Origin: an uncultured Eubacteriales bacterium
GTDB taxonomy: Bacteria > Bacillota > Clostridia > Oscillospirales > Butyricicoccaceae
Reading direction: 5' to 3'
Assembly (NCBI GenBank): GCA_910586105.1
Contig: CAJUGU010000084.1
Location: forward strand, 1-17,353
DNA length: 17,353 nt
Numbering within the stretch: position 1 is the first letter of the stretch; every line of letters starts with the position of its first letter. The notes beneath the pieces were generated by a model. It had not been told where the DNA came from and did not search any database. It was given only the letters and a program-made list of their open reading frames with translations. The position numbers were made by a program, and so were the translations under genes. Positions 6,725-12,926 of the stretch are shown piece after piece.

Positions 6725-7951
6725 ATGCCGCAGAAAATGACCCGCGCCGAGCGCAGCTGGATCCTGTACGACGTTGGCAACTCGGCGTTCATCCTGCTGG
6801 TCACCACAACGATCCCAATCCTGTTCCGGGGGCTTGCCGACGCGGAGGGCATCGACGCCGTTTATGCCTCGGGGCTGTGGGCTTCGGTGACCGCGGCTTC
6901 CGTGCTGGCGCTCGCCGTGCTGTCGCCCTTTCTGGGGGCCGTTGCCGATTACAGCGGCATGAAGCGAAAGCTGTTCCTTGCCTCGCTCGGGCTGGGGCTG
7001 CTTGGATTGTCGGGCCTGTGCGTGGTGGGGAACCCGTTCGCCTACCTTGCGTTTTTCGTCGCCGCGCGGCTGGGATATTCGGCGTGCAACGTTTTTTACG
7101 ACGCCATGCTGACCGACGTAACGACCGACGACCGGATCGACCGAATTTCCGCCGCCGGGTACGCGTGGGGCTATATCGGAAGCTGCATCCCGTTCATCGT
7201 GGGCATCGTCCTGATTTTTACGACGCCGTTCGGCTGGTCGACGGCGCAGGCGACCCGGGCTTCGTTCGCGCTGACGGGGGTCTGGTGGGCGCTGCTCACC
7301 GTTCCGCTGCTGCGCGATGTGCGGCAGGTGCATTGCCTGGACGACCGCCCGGACAAGGTGCGGCATTCGCTCGCGCGGTTGAGGGAGACCTTCCGCAAGC
7401 TGCGGCGCGACCGGCGGATGCGGTTCTTCATCCTTGCATATTTTTTCTATATCGACGGCGTTTATACCATCATGAGCCTTGCGACCACTTACGGCGCGGA
7501 GGCCGGCGTTGACCAGACGCAAATGATCCTTGCGCTGCTGCTGACCCAATTCGTCGCCTTCCCATGCGCGCTGCTGACCGCGAAGGCCGCTGCCCGGTGG
7601 GGCACCGTCCGGCTGCTCCGGCTTTCGATTGTCGCCTATATGGGCATCTGCTCGTTCGGCTATCAGCTCGACCAGGCATGGGAGTTCTGGCTGTTAGCGG
7701 TCGCTGTTGGCATGTTTCAGGGCGGCATTCAATCGCTTTCGCGCTCCCATTTTGGAAAAATGATCCCGAAGGAGGAAGCAAACGAATATTTCGGGCTGTT
7801 CGATATCTTCGGCAAGGCCGCGGATTTCATGGGGCCTGCGATCGTAGCCTTCTGCGCGTTCGTGTTCCATTCGTCCAGCTTCGGGATCCTGGGGCTGCTC
7901 ATACTGTTCGCCGCCGGGTTCGTCCTGCTGGGGAAGAGCGAGCGCGCATGA
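6725..7951 (+). CDS. UMF1/Atg22-type major facilitator transporter
   Basis: A 408-residue polytopic membrane protein with about 12 hydrophobic segments. The opening WILYDVGNSAFILLVTTTIPILF is the characteristic start of the UMF1 family (related to yeast vacuolar Atg22), followed by the MFS motif-A region GAVADYSGMKRKLF between helices 2 and 3. A central charged loop (about 195-230, RPDKVRHSLARLRETFRKLRRDRRMRFF) separates two six-helix halves, and GGIQSLSRSHFGKMIPKEEANEYFGLFDIFGKAADFMGP in the second half is also typical. Yeast Atg22 exports amino acids from the vacuole, and bacterial substrates are unknown. AAAGGAGG lies about 8 bases before the ATG. No intrinsic terminator is evident before bioY. 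Confidence 0.85.
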   Translation: MPQKMTRAERSWILYDVGNSAFILLVTTTIPILFRGLADAEGIDAVYASGLWASVTAASVLALAVLSPFLGAVADYSGMKRKLFLASLGLGLLGLSGLCVVGNPFAYLAFFVAARLGYSACNVFYDAMLTDVTTDDRIDRISAAGYAWGYIGSCIPFIVGIVLIFTTPFGWSTAQATRASFALTGVWWALLTVPLLRDVRQVHCLDDRPDKVRHSLARLRETFRKLRRDRRMRFFILAYFFYIDGVYTIMSLATTYGAEAGVDQTQMILALLLTQFVAFPCALLTAKAAARWGTVRLLRLSIVAYMGICSFGYQLDQAWEFWLLAVAVGMFQGGIQSLSRSHFGKMIPKEEANEYFGLFDIFGKAADFMGPAIVAFCAFVFHSSSFGILGLLILFAAGFVLLGKSERA

Positions 7952-8005
7952 CGGCGGAGCGCGTCCGGACCTTGGCGGCACCCCTGGCGATCGGAACTAA
8001 AAAAC

Positions 8006-8040
8006 GCTTGTCAACCTTTTAGAAAAAACAGTTGACAAGC
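8006..8040. promoter_or_regulatory. Probable BirA operator
   Basis: GCTTGTCAAC (8006-8015) and GTTGACAAGC (8031-8040) form a perfect 10-bp inverted repeat separated by 15 bases. The right arm contains the bioY -35 box. The biotin repressor BirA binds TTGTnAAC-like half-sites separated by about 14-16 bases, and bioY is a standard target in Firmicutes. Occupancy by biotinyl-5'-AMP-loaded BirA would block RNA polymerase when biotin is plentiful. Confidence 0.85.
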
Positions 8041-8060
8041 TGTGGGGATATTGCTATACT
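8032..8060 (+). promoter_or_regulatory. bioY promoter
   Basis: TTGACA (8032-8037), a 17-base spacer and TATACT (8055-8060) give a near-consensus sigma-A promoter 49 bases before the bioY start. Its -35 box is embedded in the right arm of the BirA-like palindrome. Confidence 0.88.
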
Positions 8061-8108
8061 TATCGTAAACTGATTTCAAAATCCGGTTGACGGTAAGGAG
8101 TGTTTCCC

Positions 8109-8636
8109 ATGAATGGTAAAACAAAAAATATGGTGCTATGCGCGCTGTTCGCGGCGCTGCTGGCGGCGTGCTCACAGATCGTGATCCCGTTGCCAATGAT
8201 CTCCATTAACCTGGCGTTGTTCGCGGTGCATCTGGCGGGGGCGGTATTGGGGCCGCGCTGGGGCACGGCGTCGGTGCTGGTGTTCATCGTGCTTGGAGCC
8301 TGCGGGGTCCCGGTGTTTCTGGGATTTCAGGCGGGGCCTGCGTACCTGTTTGGTATGACGGGCGGCTACATCCTTGGTTATCTGCTGGACGCGTTGCTTG
8401 TCGGCTTATGGACGCGGCGGATCGGCAATTCCCTGCCGCATCTTTGCATCGCAATGGTGCTTGGCGTAACGGTCTGCTATGCATTCGGCACGGCATGGTT
8501 CATGGTGCTTACCGGCCGGACGCTGATGGAAAGCCTGCTGATCTGTGTGCTGCCGTTCCTGCCTGGGGACGCGGTGAAGATCGGCCTTGCCGCAGTGGTA
8601 ACGAAAGCGCTTGAACGCCGGCAGATTTTGGCATAA
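8109..8636 (+). CDS. bioY: Biotin transporter BioY (ECF S component)
   Basis: A 175-residue membrane protein with about six hydrophobic segments. The segment ACGVPVFLGFQAGPAYLFGMTGGYILGYL is the hallmark of BioY, the substrate-binding S component that captures biotin and works with the energy-coupling EcfA1/A2/T module. Those module genes are not in the window, so a shared module elsewhere is expected. The ATG at 8109 is chosen over the in-frame GTG at 8100 because AAGGAG lies 8 bases upstream and overlaps the GTG. The gene is monocistronic, with its own promoter and a terminator directly downstream, and is very probably controlled by BirA. Confidence 0.95.
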   Translation: MNGKTKNMVLCALFAALLAACSQIVIPLPMISINLALFAVHLAGAVLGPRWGTASVLVFIVLGACGVPVFLGFQAGPAYLFGMTGGYILGYLLDALLVGLWTRRIGNSLPHLCIAMVLGVTVCYAFGTAWFMVLTGRTLMESLLICVLPFLPGDAVKIGLAAVVTKALERRQILA

Positions 8637-8664
8637 AACGCCGCCGATCAAAAGTTTGGAGAAC

Positions 8665-8697
8665 AAAAAAAGCCGCGGATCGCACCGCGGCTTTTTG
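8665..8697 (+). terminator. Intrinsic terminator after bioY
   Basis: AGCCGCGG (8671-8678) pairs with CCGCGGCT (8685-8692) around ATCGCA and is followed by a T run (8692-8696). A run of A precedes the stem, so it could also work in the other direction. Confidence 0.9.
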
Positions 8698-8719
8698 CGT
8701 ATACCAAAGTGGGATGCCG

Positions 8720-8734
8720 CCTTATATAATAAGG
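8720..8734. other. A/T-rich palindrome in the bioY-iclR gap
   Basis: CCTTAT-ATA-ATAAGG is a perfect short inverted repeat in the 340-base gap between the convergent bioY and iclR-type genes. It lies just after the bioY terminator. No promoter is evident beside it. The rest of the gap holds no credible gene, and repeat copy C fills 8823-8975. Confidence 0.4.
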
Positions 8735-8822
8735 AAGAAGGAAGCGAAGCAGACACGGATAGCGCACGGCTCTGTCCGAATGAAATCCCCTGATATCTGC
8801 AAAAATATGCCATAGCTGTCCT

Positions 8823-8975
8823 TTCGGCCCGCCGTCGTTGTGGCGGGCCGAAGAAGCGGGAGCGAACGATTTTACCGCGCCAATCCCCGCCGCAGCGGGA
8901 GTCGGGAGTCCAGAGGGACAAGTCCCTCTGGCGCTGTCCGCGCAGGACCGCCCGCCGCGCAGGCGGGGCACGCAG
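8823..8975. repeat. Modular hairpin intergenic repeat, copy C
   Basis: Modules in order: hairpin TTCGGCCCGCC/GGCGGGCCGAA with loop GTCGTTGT (8823-8852); CCCCGCCGCAGCGGG (about 8886-8900); hairpin CCAGAGGGAC/GTCCCTCTGG (8910-8931); GTCC-GCGCA-GGAC (8937-8949); and a GC-rich tail. Its reverse complement matches copies D and E closely through the CCAGAGGGAC palindrome. It lies just downstream of the IclR-family gene. Confidence 0.82.
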
Positions 8976-8980
8976 CAGCG

Positions 8981-9763
8981 CTAACGCTGCACCGCATCCG
9001 AGCCGCCCATCGCCAGCGAGATCTTTCGGCAAGCCGCCATCAGCTGCGGCTGGAGCTGGGCAATTTTGCTGTCGCTCATGCGCAGCATCGGCGCACTGAT
9101 CGATAGCGCCCCGCAAATGCCGCCCGTGTAATCGTGGATTGTCGCCGCAATGCAGCGCACCCCCAGCTCGTTTTCCTGATTGTCATAAGCGCATCCGCGC
9201 CGCCGGATCGATGCCAGCGCCACCTTCAGCCGCTCCAACGAAACAATCGTGTGCTCCGTGTAAGGCTGGATATCGCTGGCGTTCCAGATCCGGTCGACCT
9301 CCTCATCCGGCAGCTCGGACAGGATCGCTTTCCCAACCGCCGTGCAGTACATGGGCCGCCGCATCCCAATGCGCGAAAACATCCGCATGGAACTGACGTC
9401 GGATTCGACCTTATTGACATAAACGATCTCGTCGCCCTCGCGCACCACCAGATGGACGGTCTCGCCCGTGCTGCGCGAAAGCGTCTCCATCGGCGGACGC
9501 GCGATCTGCAAAATGTCCAGGCTCTCGACCACCTGCGCCGAAAGCTCGCAGATCCGCGTCGTCATCCGGTACCGCCCGCTGTCCTCGTCCTTGCGGACAT
9601 AGCCGCGCGCCGCCATCGCGGCCAGCAGCCGGTGCACCGTGCTTTTGTGCAGCCCCGCCGCCTCGCTCAGCGCATGGATGGGCAGTCCATCCCGGCTGGC
9701 GCAAAGCAGCTCCAAAAGTGAAAAGGCGCGGTCGATCGACTGCACCGGGCTTTGCTCGCCCAT
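8981..9763 (-). CDS. IclR-family transcriptional regulator of the KDG/KDPG operon
   Basis: A 260-residue IclR-family regulator. The N-terminal winged helix-turn-helix (about residues 6-65) contains VQSIDRAFSLLELL, LHKSTVHRLLAAMAARGYV and GRYRMTTR. The C-terminal effector domain (about 80-255) contains ETVHLVVREGDEIVYVNKVES, RPMYCTAVGKAILSEL, RRRGCAYDNQENELGVRCIAA and GALSISAP, typical of members such as KdgR. AAGGAGG precedes the ATG. It is divergently transcribed from KDPG aldolase, so its likely ligand is KDG, KDPG or a related sugar acid and its likely targets are the two palindromes in the divergent region. Promoter TTGCAA-17-TAAAAT lies at 9845-9817, and operator 1 sits just downstream of it, which predicts autoregulation. 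Confidence 0.93.
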   Translation of the reverse strand: MGEQSPVQSIDRAFSLLELLCASRDGLPIHALSEAAGLHKSTVHRLLAAMAARGYVRKDEDSGRYRMTTRICELSAQVVESLDILQIARPPMETLSRSTGETVHLVVREGDEIVYVNKVESDVSSMRMFSRIGMRRPMYCTAVGKAILSELPDEEVDRIWNASDIQPYTEHTIVSLERLKVALASIRRRGCAYDNQENELGVRCIAATIHDYTGGICGALSISAPMLRMSDSKIAQLQPQLMAACRKISLAMGGSDAVQR

Positions 9764-9790
9764 GTCGGTAACCTCCTTTTTGACAGGGGT

Positions 9791-9807
9791 GTTTTACATC
9801 GTGAAAC
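9791..9807. promoter_or_regulatory. Operator 1 for the IclR-type regulator
   Basis: GTTTTACATCGTGAAAC is an imperfect 17-bp palindrome with GTTTyAC/GTgAAAC halves, closely like operator 2 at 9948-9964. It lies in the 5' leader of the regulator gene, just downstream of its predicted start site, where bound protein would block its own transcription. Confidence 0.75.
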
Positions 9808-9816
9808 CTTGTTCCT

Positions 9817-9845
9817 ATTTTAAACCTTTTCACCGAAAATTGCAA
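9817..9845 (-). promoter_or_regulatory. Promoter of the IclR-type regulator
   Basis: On the minus strand TTGCAA (9845-9840), a 17-base spacer and TAAAAT (9822-9817) form a good promoter, about 55 bases before the start codon. Operator 1 follows within about ten bases. Confidence 0.75.
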
Positions 9846-9888
9846 CGAAATTTTGTAAGGGAATGGAAAAATATTTTGCATTTCCCCC

Positions 9889-9918
9889 TTGCAAAATTGC
9901 TGTGAAAACATGTATAAT
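9889..9918 (+). promoter_or_regulatory. Promoter of the KDPG aldolase operon
   Basis: TTGCAA (9889-9894), an 18-base spacer and TATAAT (9913-9918) form a sigma-A promoter 66 bases before the aldolase ATG. Operator 2 lies about 30 bases downstream of the -10 box, suited to a roadblock type of repression. Confidence 0.82.
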
Positions 9919-9947
9919 AAGACCAACGAAACAAAATATAAAACGCC

Positions 9948-9964
9948 GTTCCACATTGTGAAAC
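9948..9964. promoter_or_regulatory. Operator 2 for the IclR-type regulator
   Basis: GTTCCACATTGTGAAAC repeats the ACATyGTGAAAC part of operator 1 exactly apart from one base, in the same orientation. It lies between the operon promoter and the aldolase ribosome site. Confidence 0.75.
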
Positions 9965-9983
9965 GAAAAAGGAGAACACTATC

Positions 9984-10628
9984 ATGGATCAGATCACCCG
10001 TCAGATTTCCGAGATCGGTGTCGTACCGGTCATCAAGCTCAACAACCCCGAGCGCGACGCGGCGCCGCTTGCCAAGGCGCTCTGTGAAGGCGGCGTCGGC
10101 GTGGCTGAGGTCACCTTCCGCGCAGCGGGCGCGGCGACCGCGATCCGCCTGATGAAAGAGGCCTGCCCGGATATGATCGTCGGCGCGGGCACCGTTCTGA
10201 CCACCGCGCAGATCGACGAAGCGCTGGCGGCGGGCGCGCAGTTCATCGTGACCCCCGGCATGGATCCCGAGCTGGTCAAATATTCCCAGTCCCAAAAACT
10301 GCCGATCTTCCCCGGCTGCACCACCCCGACCGACTACCACACCGCGTACAAGCTCGGTCTGGAAGTGCTCAAGTTCTTCCCCGCCGAGCAGTCGGGCGGG
10401 CTCGCCAAGATCAAGGCGATGAACGCGCCGTTCCCCATGTTCAAGGTCATGCCGACCGGCGGCGTTTCGCTCAAGAACCTCGGCGATTACGCGAAGGCCC
10501 CCATGATCGCGGCGTGCGGCGGCTCCTATATGGTCACTGCCGACCTGATCGACAACCAGAAGTGGGCGGAGATCACCGACCTGTGCAAGCAGTCGGTCGC
10601 CATCGTCAAGGAGGCGCGCAATGGCTGA
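9984..10628 (+). CDS. eda: 2-Keto-3-deoxy-6-phosphogluconate (KDPG/KHG) aldolase
   Basis: A 214-residue class I aldolase that splits KDPG into pyruvate and glyceraldehyde-3-phosphate, the last step of the Entner-Doudoroff and hexuronate routes. Seen directly: the acid/base Glu in AEVTFR (E42) with R46, GAGTVLT (67-73), the Schiff-base lysine K130 in LKFFPAEQ, and the phosphate-binding end VMPTGGVS and CGGSYM. Length is typical. AAGGAG lies 10 bases before the ATG. It is the first gene of a KDG-catabolic operon with the VOC gene and KDG kinase, behind a promoter flanked by likely IclR operators. Absence of a dehydratase and of uronate genes in the window leaves the upstream substrate open (KDG from pectin/alginate-type uronates is the usual source). 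Confidence 0.95.
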   Translation: MDQITRQISEIGVVPVIKLNNPERDAAPLAKALCEGGVGVAEVTFRAAGAATAIRLMKEACPDMIVGAGTVLTTAQIDEALAAGAQFIVTPGMDPELVKYSQSQKLPIFPGCTTPTDYHTAYKLGLEVLKFFPAEQSGGLAKIKAMNAPFPMFKVMPTGGVSLKNLGDYAKAPMIAACGGSYMVTADLIDNQKWAEITDLCKQSVAIVKEARNG

Positions 10629-10968
10629 GTATTCGCTGGCGCACATCGGCATCAACGCCGCGAATGAGGACGAAGCGCGCAAGGCGGCCGAACTGTTCTG
10701 CACGATCTTCGGCTTCGCCTGCAAGCCGGGCAACACCTCGATCTTCGCCGGCAGCGGCATCGAGGTCATGAAAGAGCCGTATTTTGGCAAAAACGGCCAT
10801 ATCGCCATCGGCACGCCCGACGTTGCCGCAGCGAAGGCGGAGTTGGAAGCGCGCGGCTATACGTTCCGCGAAGGCTCTGAAAAGTACAAGCCGGACGGAC
10901 GGCTGAACGCGATCTACCTGACCGAGGAGATCGCCGGTTTCGCGATCCATCTGGTTGGCAAGGTGTAA
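10621..10968 (+). CDS. VOC (glyoxalase-like) superfamily protein
   Basis: A 115-residue single-domain vicinal-oxygen-chelate protein with the expected two beta-alpha-beta-beta-beta modules: LAHIGINAANEDEARKAAELFCTIFGF, then GHIAIGTPDVAAAKAELEARGYTF and GFAIHLV. Candidate metal ligands are H8, E48, H60 and H110, matching the usual His/Glu/His/(Glu or His) spacing. It overlaps the aldolase by 8 bases with its ribosome site inside that gene (AAGGAGGCGC), so the two are translationally coupled. That pairing suggests a role with keto-deoxy sugar acids or their aldehyde products, for example isomerisation or detoxification, but the reaction is unknown to me. The family also includes epimerases and antibiotic-resistance proteins, and size alone cannot separate these. 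Confidence 0.85.
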   Translation: MAEYSLAHIGINAANEDEARKAAELFCTIFGFACKPGNTSIFAGSGIEVMKEPYFGKNGHIAIGTPDVAAAKAELEARGYTFREGSEKYKPDGRLNAIYLTEEIAGFAIHLVGKV

Positions 10969-11031
10969 AAATAGCGCCAGCGCCCCGGTTCCGGAGGGCG
11001 GGGACGCGAAGATACCGGAAAAGCGCAGGCG

Positions 11032-11056
11032 GAGGGGCGGCGCGCACGCGCCCCTC
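11032..11056 (+). other. GC hairpin in the VOC-kdgK gap
   Basis: GAGGGGCG (11032-11039) pairs with CGCCCCTC (11049-11056) around a nine-base loop. It has no T run, so it is more likely a processing or stability element between the operon's second and third genes than a terminator. The 126-base gap holds nothing else that I recognise. Confidence 0.45.
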
Positions 11057-11094
11057 TTCGGCAGACATTGAAACGATTTTAGGAGGACATTTCC

Positions 11095-12120
11095 ATGAAG
11101 GTAGTCACTTTTGGCGAGCTGATGATCCGTTTACAGCCTTACAATTACGAGCGTTTCGTACAGGCAGACCACTTGGAATTCACGTTCGGCGGCGGCGAGG
11201 CGAACGTTGCCGTTTCGCTTGCGAACTACGGCCTTGACGCGGCGTTTGTCACCAAGCTTCCGGCGCATGCTATCGGCCAGTGCGCGGTCAACTCCCTGCG
11301 CCGTTATGGCGTTGATACCAGCCTGATCACCCGCGGCGGCGACCGCGTCGGCATTTATTTCAACGAAAAGGGCGCTTCGCAGCGCGGCTCGGTCTGCATC
11401 TATGACCGCGCGCATTCGGCGATTCAGGAAGCCAGCACGGCGGACTTTGACTGGGAAAAAATCTTTGCGGGCGTCGACTGGTTCCATTTCACCGGCATCA
11501 CCCCGGCGCTGGGCGAGAATGTCGTCGAGATCTGCCGCGAGGCGTGCAAGGCGGCGAAGGCGCACGGCGTCAAGATCTCCTGCGATTTGAACTACCGTGG
11601 CAAGCTGTGGACGCGCGACCAGGCGCGCGCGGCGATGACCGACCTTTGCCAATATGTTGACGTCTGCATCTCCAACGAGGAGGATGCGAAGGACGTGTTC
11701 GGCATCGAAGCCGAATCGACCGACATCTACGCGGGCGAAATCAACCGCGAAGGCTACAAGTCGGTCGCCAAGCAGTTGGCGGACAAGTTCGGCTTTGAGA
11801 AGGTCGCGATCACGCTGCGCGAATCCCATTCGGCGTTTGACAACGGCTGGAGCGCGATGCTGTACGACGTTGCGTCGGGCGAATACTGTTTCTCCAAGAA
11901 GTACGAGCTGCATATCATCGACCGTGTCGGCGGCGGCGACTCCTTCGGCGGCGGCTTGATTTATTCGTTGCTGACCGGAAAGGATACCCAGGCTGCGGTC
12001 GAGTTCGCGGTTGCGGCGTCTGCGCTCAAGCATTCAATCGAGGGCGACTACAACATGGTAACGGTCGCTGAGGTTGAAAAGCTCGCGGGCGGCGACGGCT
12101 CGGGCCGTATCCAGCGCTAA
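11095..12120 (+). CDS. kdgK: 2-Keto-3-deoxygluconate kinase (PfkB family)
   Basis: A 341-residue ribokinase/PfkB-fold kinase predicted to phosphorylate KDG to KDPG, the substrate of the aldolase upstream. The N-terminal part has FGGGEANVAVSLANYGLDAAFVTKLP (31-56), IYFNEKG, and SCDLNYRGKLW (162-172), typical of KdgK rather than fructokinase. The C-terminal ATP/substrate motif DRVGGGDSFGGG (276-287) carries the catalytic Asp (D282). AALKHS-like SALKHSIEGDYN near the end is also typical. AGGAGG lies about 8 bases upstream of the ATG. It is followed by a strong intrinsic terminator, so it ends the operon. Other sugar kinases of the family are an alternative, but the aldolase context makes KDG the best guess. 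Confidence 0.9.
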   Translation: MKVVTFGELMIRLQPYNYERFVQADHLEFTFGGGEANVAVSLANYGLDAAFVTKLPAHAIGQCAVNSLRRYGVDTSLITRGGDRVGIYFNEKGASQRGSVCIYDRAHSAIQEASTADFDWEKIFAGVDWFHFTGITPALGENVVEICREACKAAKAHGVKISCDLNYRGKLWTRDQARAAMTDLCQYVDVCISNEEDAKDVFGIEAESTDIYAGEINREGYKSVAKQLADKFGFEKVAITLRESHSAFDNGWSAMLYDVASGEYCFSKKYELHIIDRVGGGDSFGGGLIYSLLTGKDTQAAVEFAVAASALKHSIEGDYNMVTVAEVEKLAGGDGSGRIQR

Positions 12121-12156
12121 GCGTTCCTGCGGGAGATCCGCAATGGCATAATAATG

Positions 12157-12191
12157 AAGCTGCTCCGGGAGCCTTCCGGGGCAGCTTTTTT
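12157..12191 (+). terminator. Intrinsic terminator after kdgK
   Basis: AAGCTGCTCCGG and CCGGGGCAGCTT pair with one mismatch around GAGCCTT-like loop bases and are followed by six T. It closes the KDPG operon. Confidence 0.9.
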
Positions 12192-12218
12192 GCGATGCTG
12201 CAAGCATGGAGATTGCCG

Positions 12219-12309
12219 CGTTGCGCGCCTGCGCGGCGGGCGGTCCTACGCGGACGGCGCCAGAGGGACTCGTCCCTCTGGACTCCCTTTCCCGCTGCGG
12301 CGGGGATGG
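12219..12309 (+). repeat. Modular hairpin intergenic repeat, copy D
   Basis: From the GTTGCGCGCCTGCGCGGCGG opening: GTCC-TACGC-GGAC, then GCGCCAGAGGGACTCGTCCC and on to CTCTGGACTCCC, ending in CCGCTGCGGCGGGG. It is the same element as copy C read on the opposite strand, and nearly identical to copy E, which starts 124 bases later in the same orientation. It forms stems CCAGAGGGAC/GTCCCTCTGG and GTCC/GGAC. Short open frames through it are not genes. Confidence 0.85.
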
Positions 12310-12342
12310 GCGCGGCGCATTACCGCATGATGCGCGCCTCCA

Positions 12343-12432
12343 CGTTGCGCGCCTGCGCGGCGGGCGGTCCTACGCGGACGGCGCCAGAGGGACTTGTCCC
12401 TCTGGACTCCCTTTTTCCGCCTGCGGGCGGGA
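12343..12432 (+). repeat. Modular hairpin intergenic repeat, copy E
   Basis: A direct copy of D: the first 50 or so bases are identical, one base differs in the loop of the CCAGAGGGAC palindrome (T for C), and the last module is CCGCCTGCGGGCGGG instead of CCCGCTGCGGCGGG. The change in the last module keeps its pairing. A further hairpin CTTTTGGGC/GCCCAAAAG lies at 12479-12498 before the cobalamin promoter. Confidence 0.85.
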
Positions 12433-12547
12433 TCGTGTCAGGTCGCGCTTTCGGAAATGATCCCCGGCGCGAGCGCCGCTTTTGGGCCTGCCCAAAAGAA
12501 AAAATGAAGGATCGGGGTAGATATTATGCCACGACACGAGGTTGCGC

Positions 12548-12576
12548 TTGACAGAAGATCAACACGTTGCTATAAT
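12548..12576 (+). promoter_or_regulatory. Consensus promoter of the cobalamin transport operon
   Basis: TTGACA (12548-12553), exactly 17 bases, then TATAAT (12571-12576): both boxes match the sigma-A consensus perfectly. Transcription should start near 12583, just before the riboswitch P1 strand. Such a strong promoter fits an operon whose control is exerted by the RNA leader. Confidence 0.93.
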
Positions 12577-12588
12577 GGGTTTGTATTG

Positions 12589-12776
12589 AATACCCGTATC
12601 CAGTGCTCCCGCGCCGTATGGCGGCGGGAGATAATAGGGAATCAGGTGTAAAACCTGAGCGATCCGGTCACTGTAAGCGAAGAGTCTGCCGTAAATGCCA
12701 TTGCGAAAGCGAGAAGGCGCGGCGGGTAAAGACGCGCGAGCCAGGAAACCTGCTGGGTGTGGTGTGGATGGGTATC
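12589..12776 (+). promoter_or_regulatory. Cobalamin (B12) riboswitch aptamer
   Basis: P1 is ATACCC (12590-12595) pairing with GGGTAT (12770-12775). Between them lie the conserved elements in order: ATAATAGGGAATCAGGTG (12631-12648), AAAACC, GGTCACTGTAAGCG (12666-12679), and the B12 box AGCCAGGAAACCTGCTGG (12739-12756). This is the adenosylcobalamin-type core. Ligand binding would favour the terminator at 12851-12886 and reduce BtuFCD synthesis. The downstream genes, a B12/siderophore-type ABC importer, fit this role. Confidence 0.95.
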
Positions 12777-12806
12777 TTCCGTAGAAAGAATCCTGTCCGG
12801 CACGTA

Positions 12807-12830
12807 GCCTTGCCCGTTTCCGGGGCAGGC
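12807..12830 (+). other. Hairpin in the riboswitch expression platform
   Basis: GCCT plus GCCC (12807-12815, one bulged T) pair with GGGC plus AGGC (12823-12830). It has no T run of its own. Its GCAGG strand resembles the GGGCAGG strand of the terminator stem, so it may be part of an alternative, antiterminating fold. Confidence 0.5.
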
Positions 12831-12850
12831 TCGCTTTTGCGTGTCTGGGT

Positions 12851-12886
12851 AGGACTTGCCTTTCTTTTGAGGGCAGGTCCTTTTTG
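12851..12886 (+). terminator. Riboswitch-controlled intrinsic terminator
   Basis: AGGACTTGCC (12851-12860) pairs with GGCAGGTCCT (12872-12881) through nine or ten pairs including one G-U, followed by five T. It lies 40 bases before the transporter's first start codon and is the likely off-state structure of the riboswitch. Confidence 0.88.
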
Positions 12887-12926
12887 CGGTGATATTAATA
12901 TCATCTGAATAAAGGAGAACACAGAC

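Noticed and set aside
6557..7549. Long minus-strand open frame opposite the MFS gene
   Set aside because: It is antisense to a clear UMF1 transporter, with biased Arg/Gln/His composition typical of GC-rich shadow frames.
8611..8793. 60-codon frame after bioY
   Set aside because: It starts inside bioY and runs through the terminator stem and palindrome, with no ribosome site or domain.
9411..10814. 467-codon minus-strand frame spanning the iclR-eda divergent region
   Set aside because: It lies antisense to eda and the VOC gene and runs across both promoters and both operators. Both real proteins are unambiguous.
11131..12033. 300-codon minus-strand frame opposite kdgK
   Set aside because: A shadow of the high-GC third positions of kdgK, without recognisable motifs.
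12219..12432. CRISPR array
   Set aside because: Only two units 124 bases apart, longer than CRISPR repeats, dispersed elsewhere in both orientations, and with no cas genes.
12479..12498. CTTTTGGGC/GCCCAAAAG as a terminator
   Set aside because: It is followed by A rather than T on the plus strand. The minus strand has T-rich sequence only on its upstream side, so it is treated as repeat-associated.
12195..12551. Overlapping short plus-strand frames encoding repeated RACAAGGPTRTAPEG
   Set aside because: They are the translated hairpin repeat copies D and E, and the peptide repeat is a by-product of the DNA repeat.
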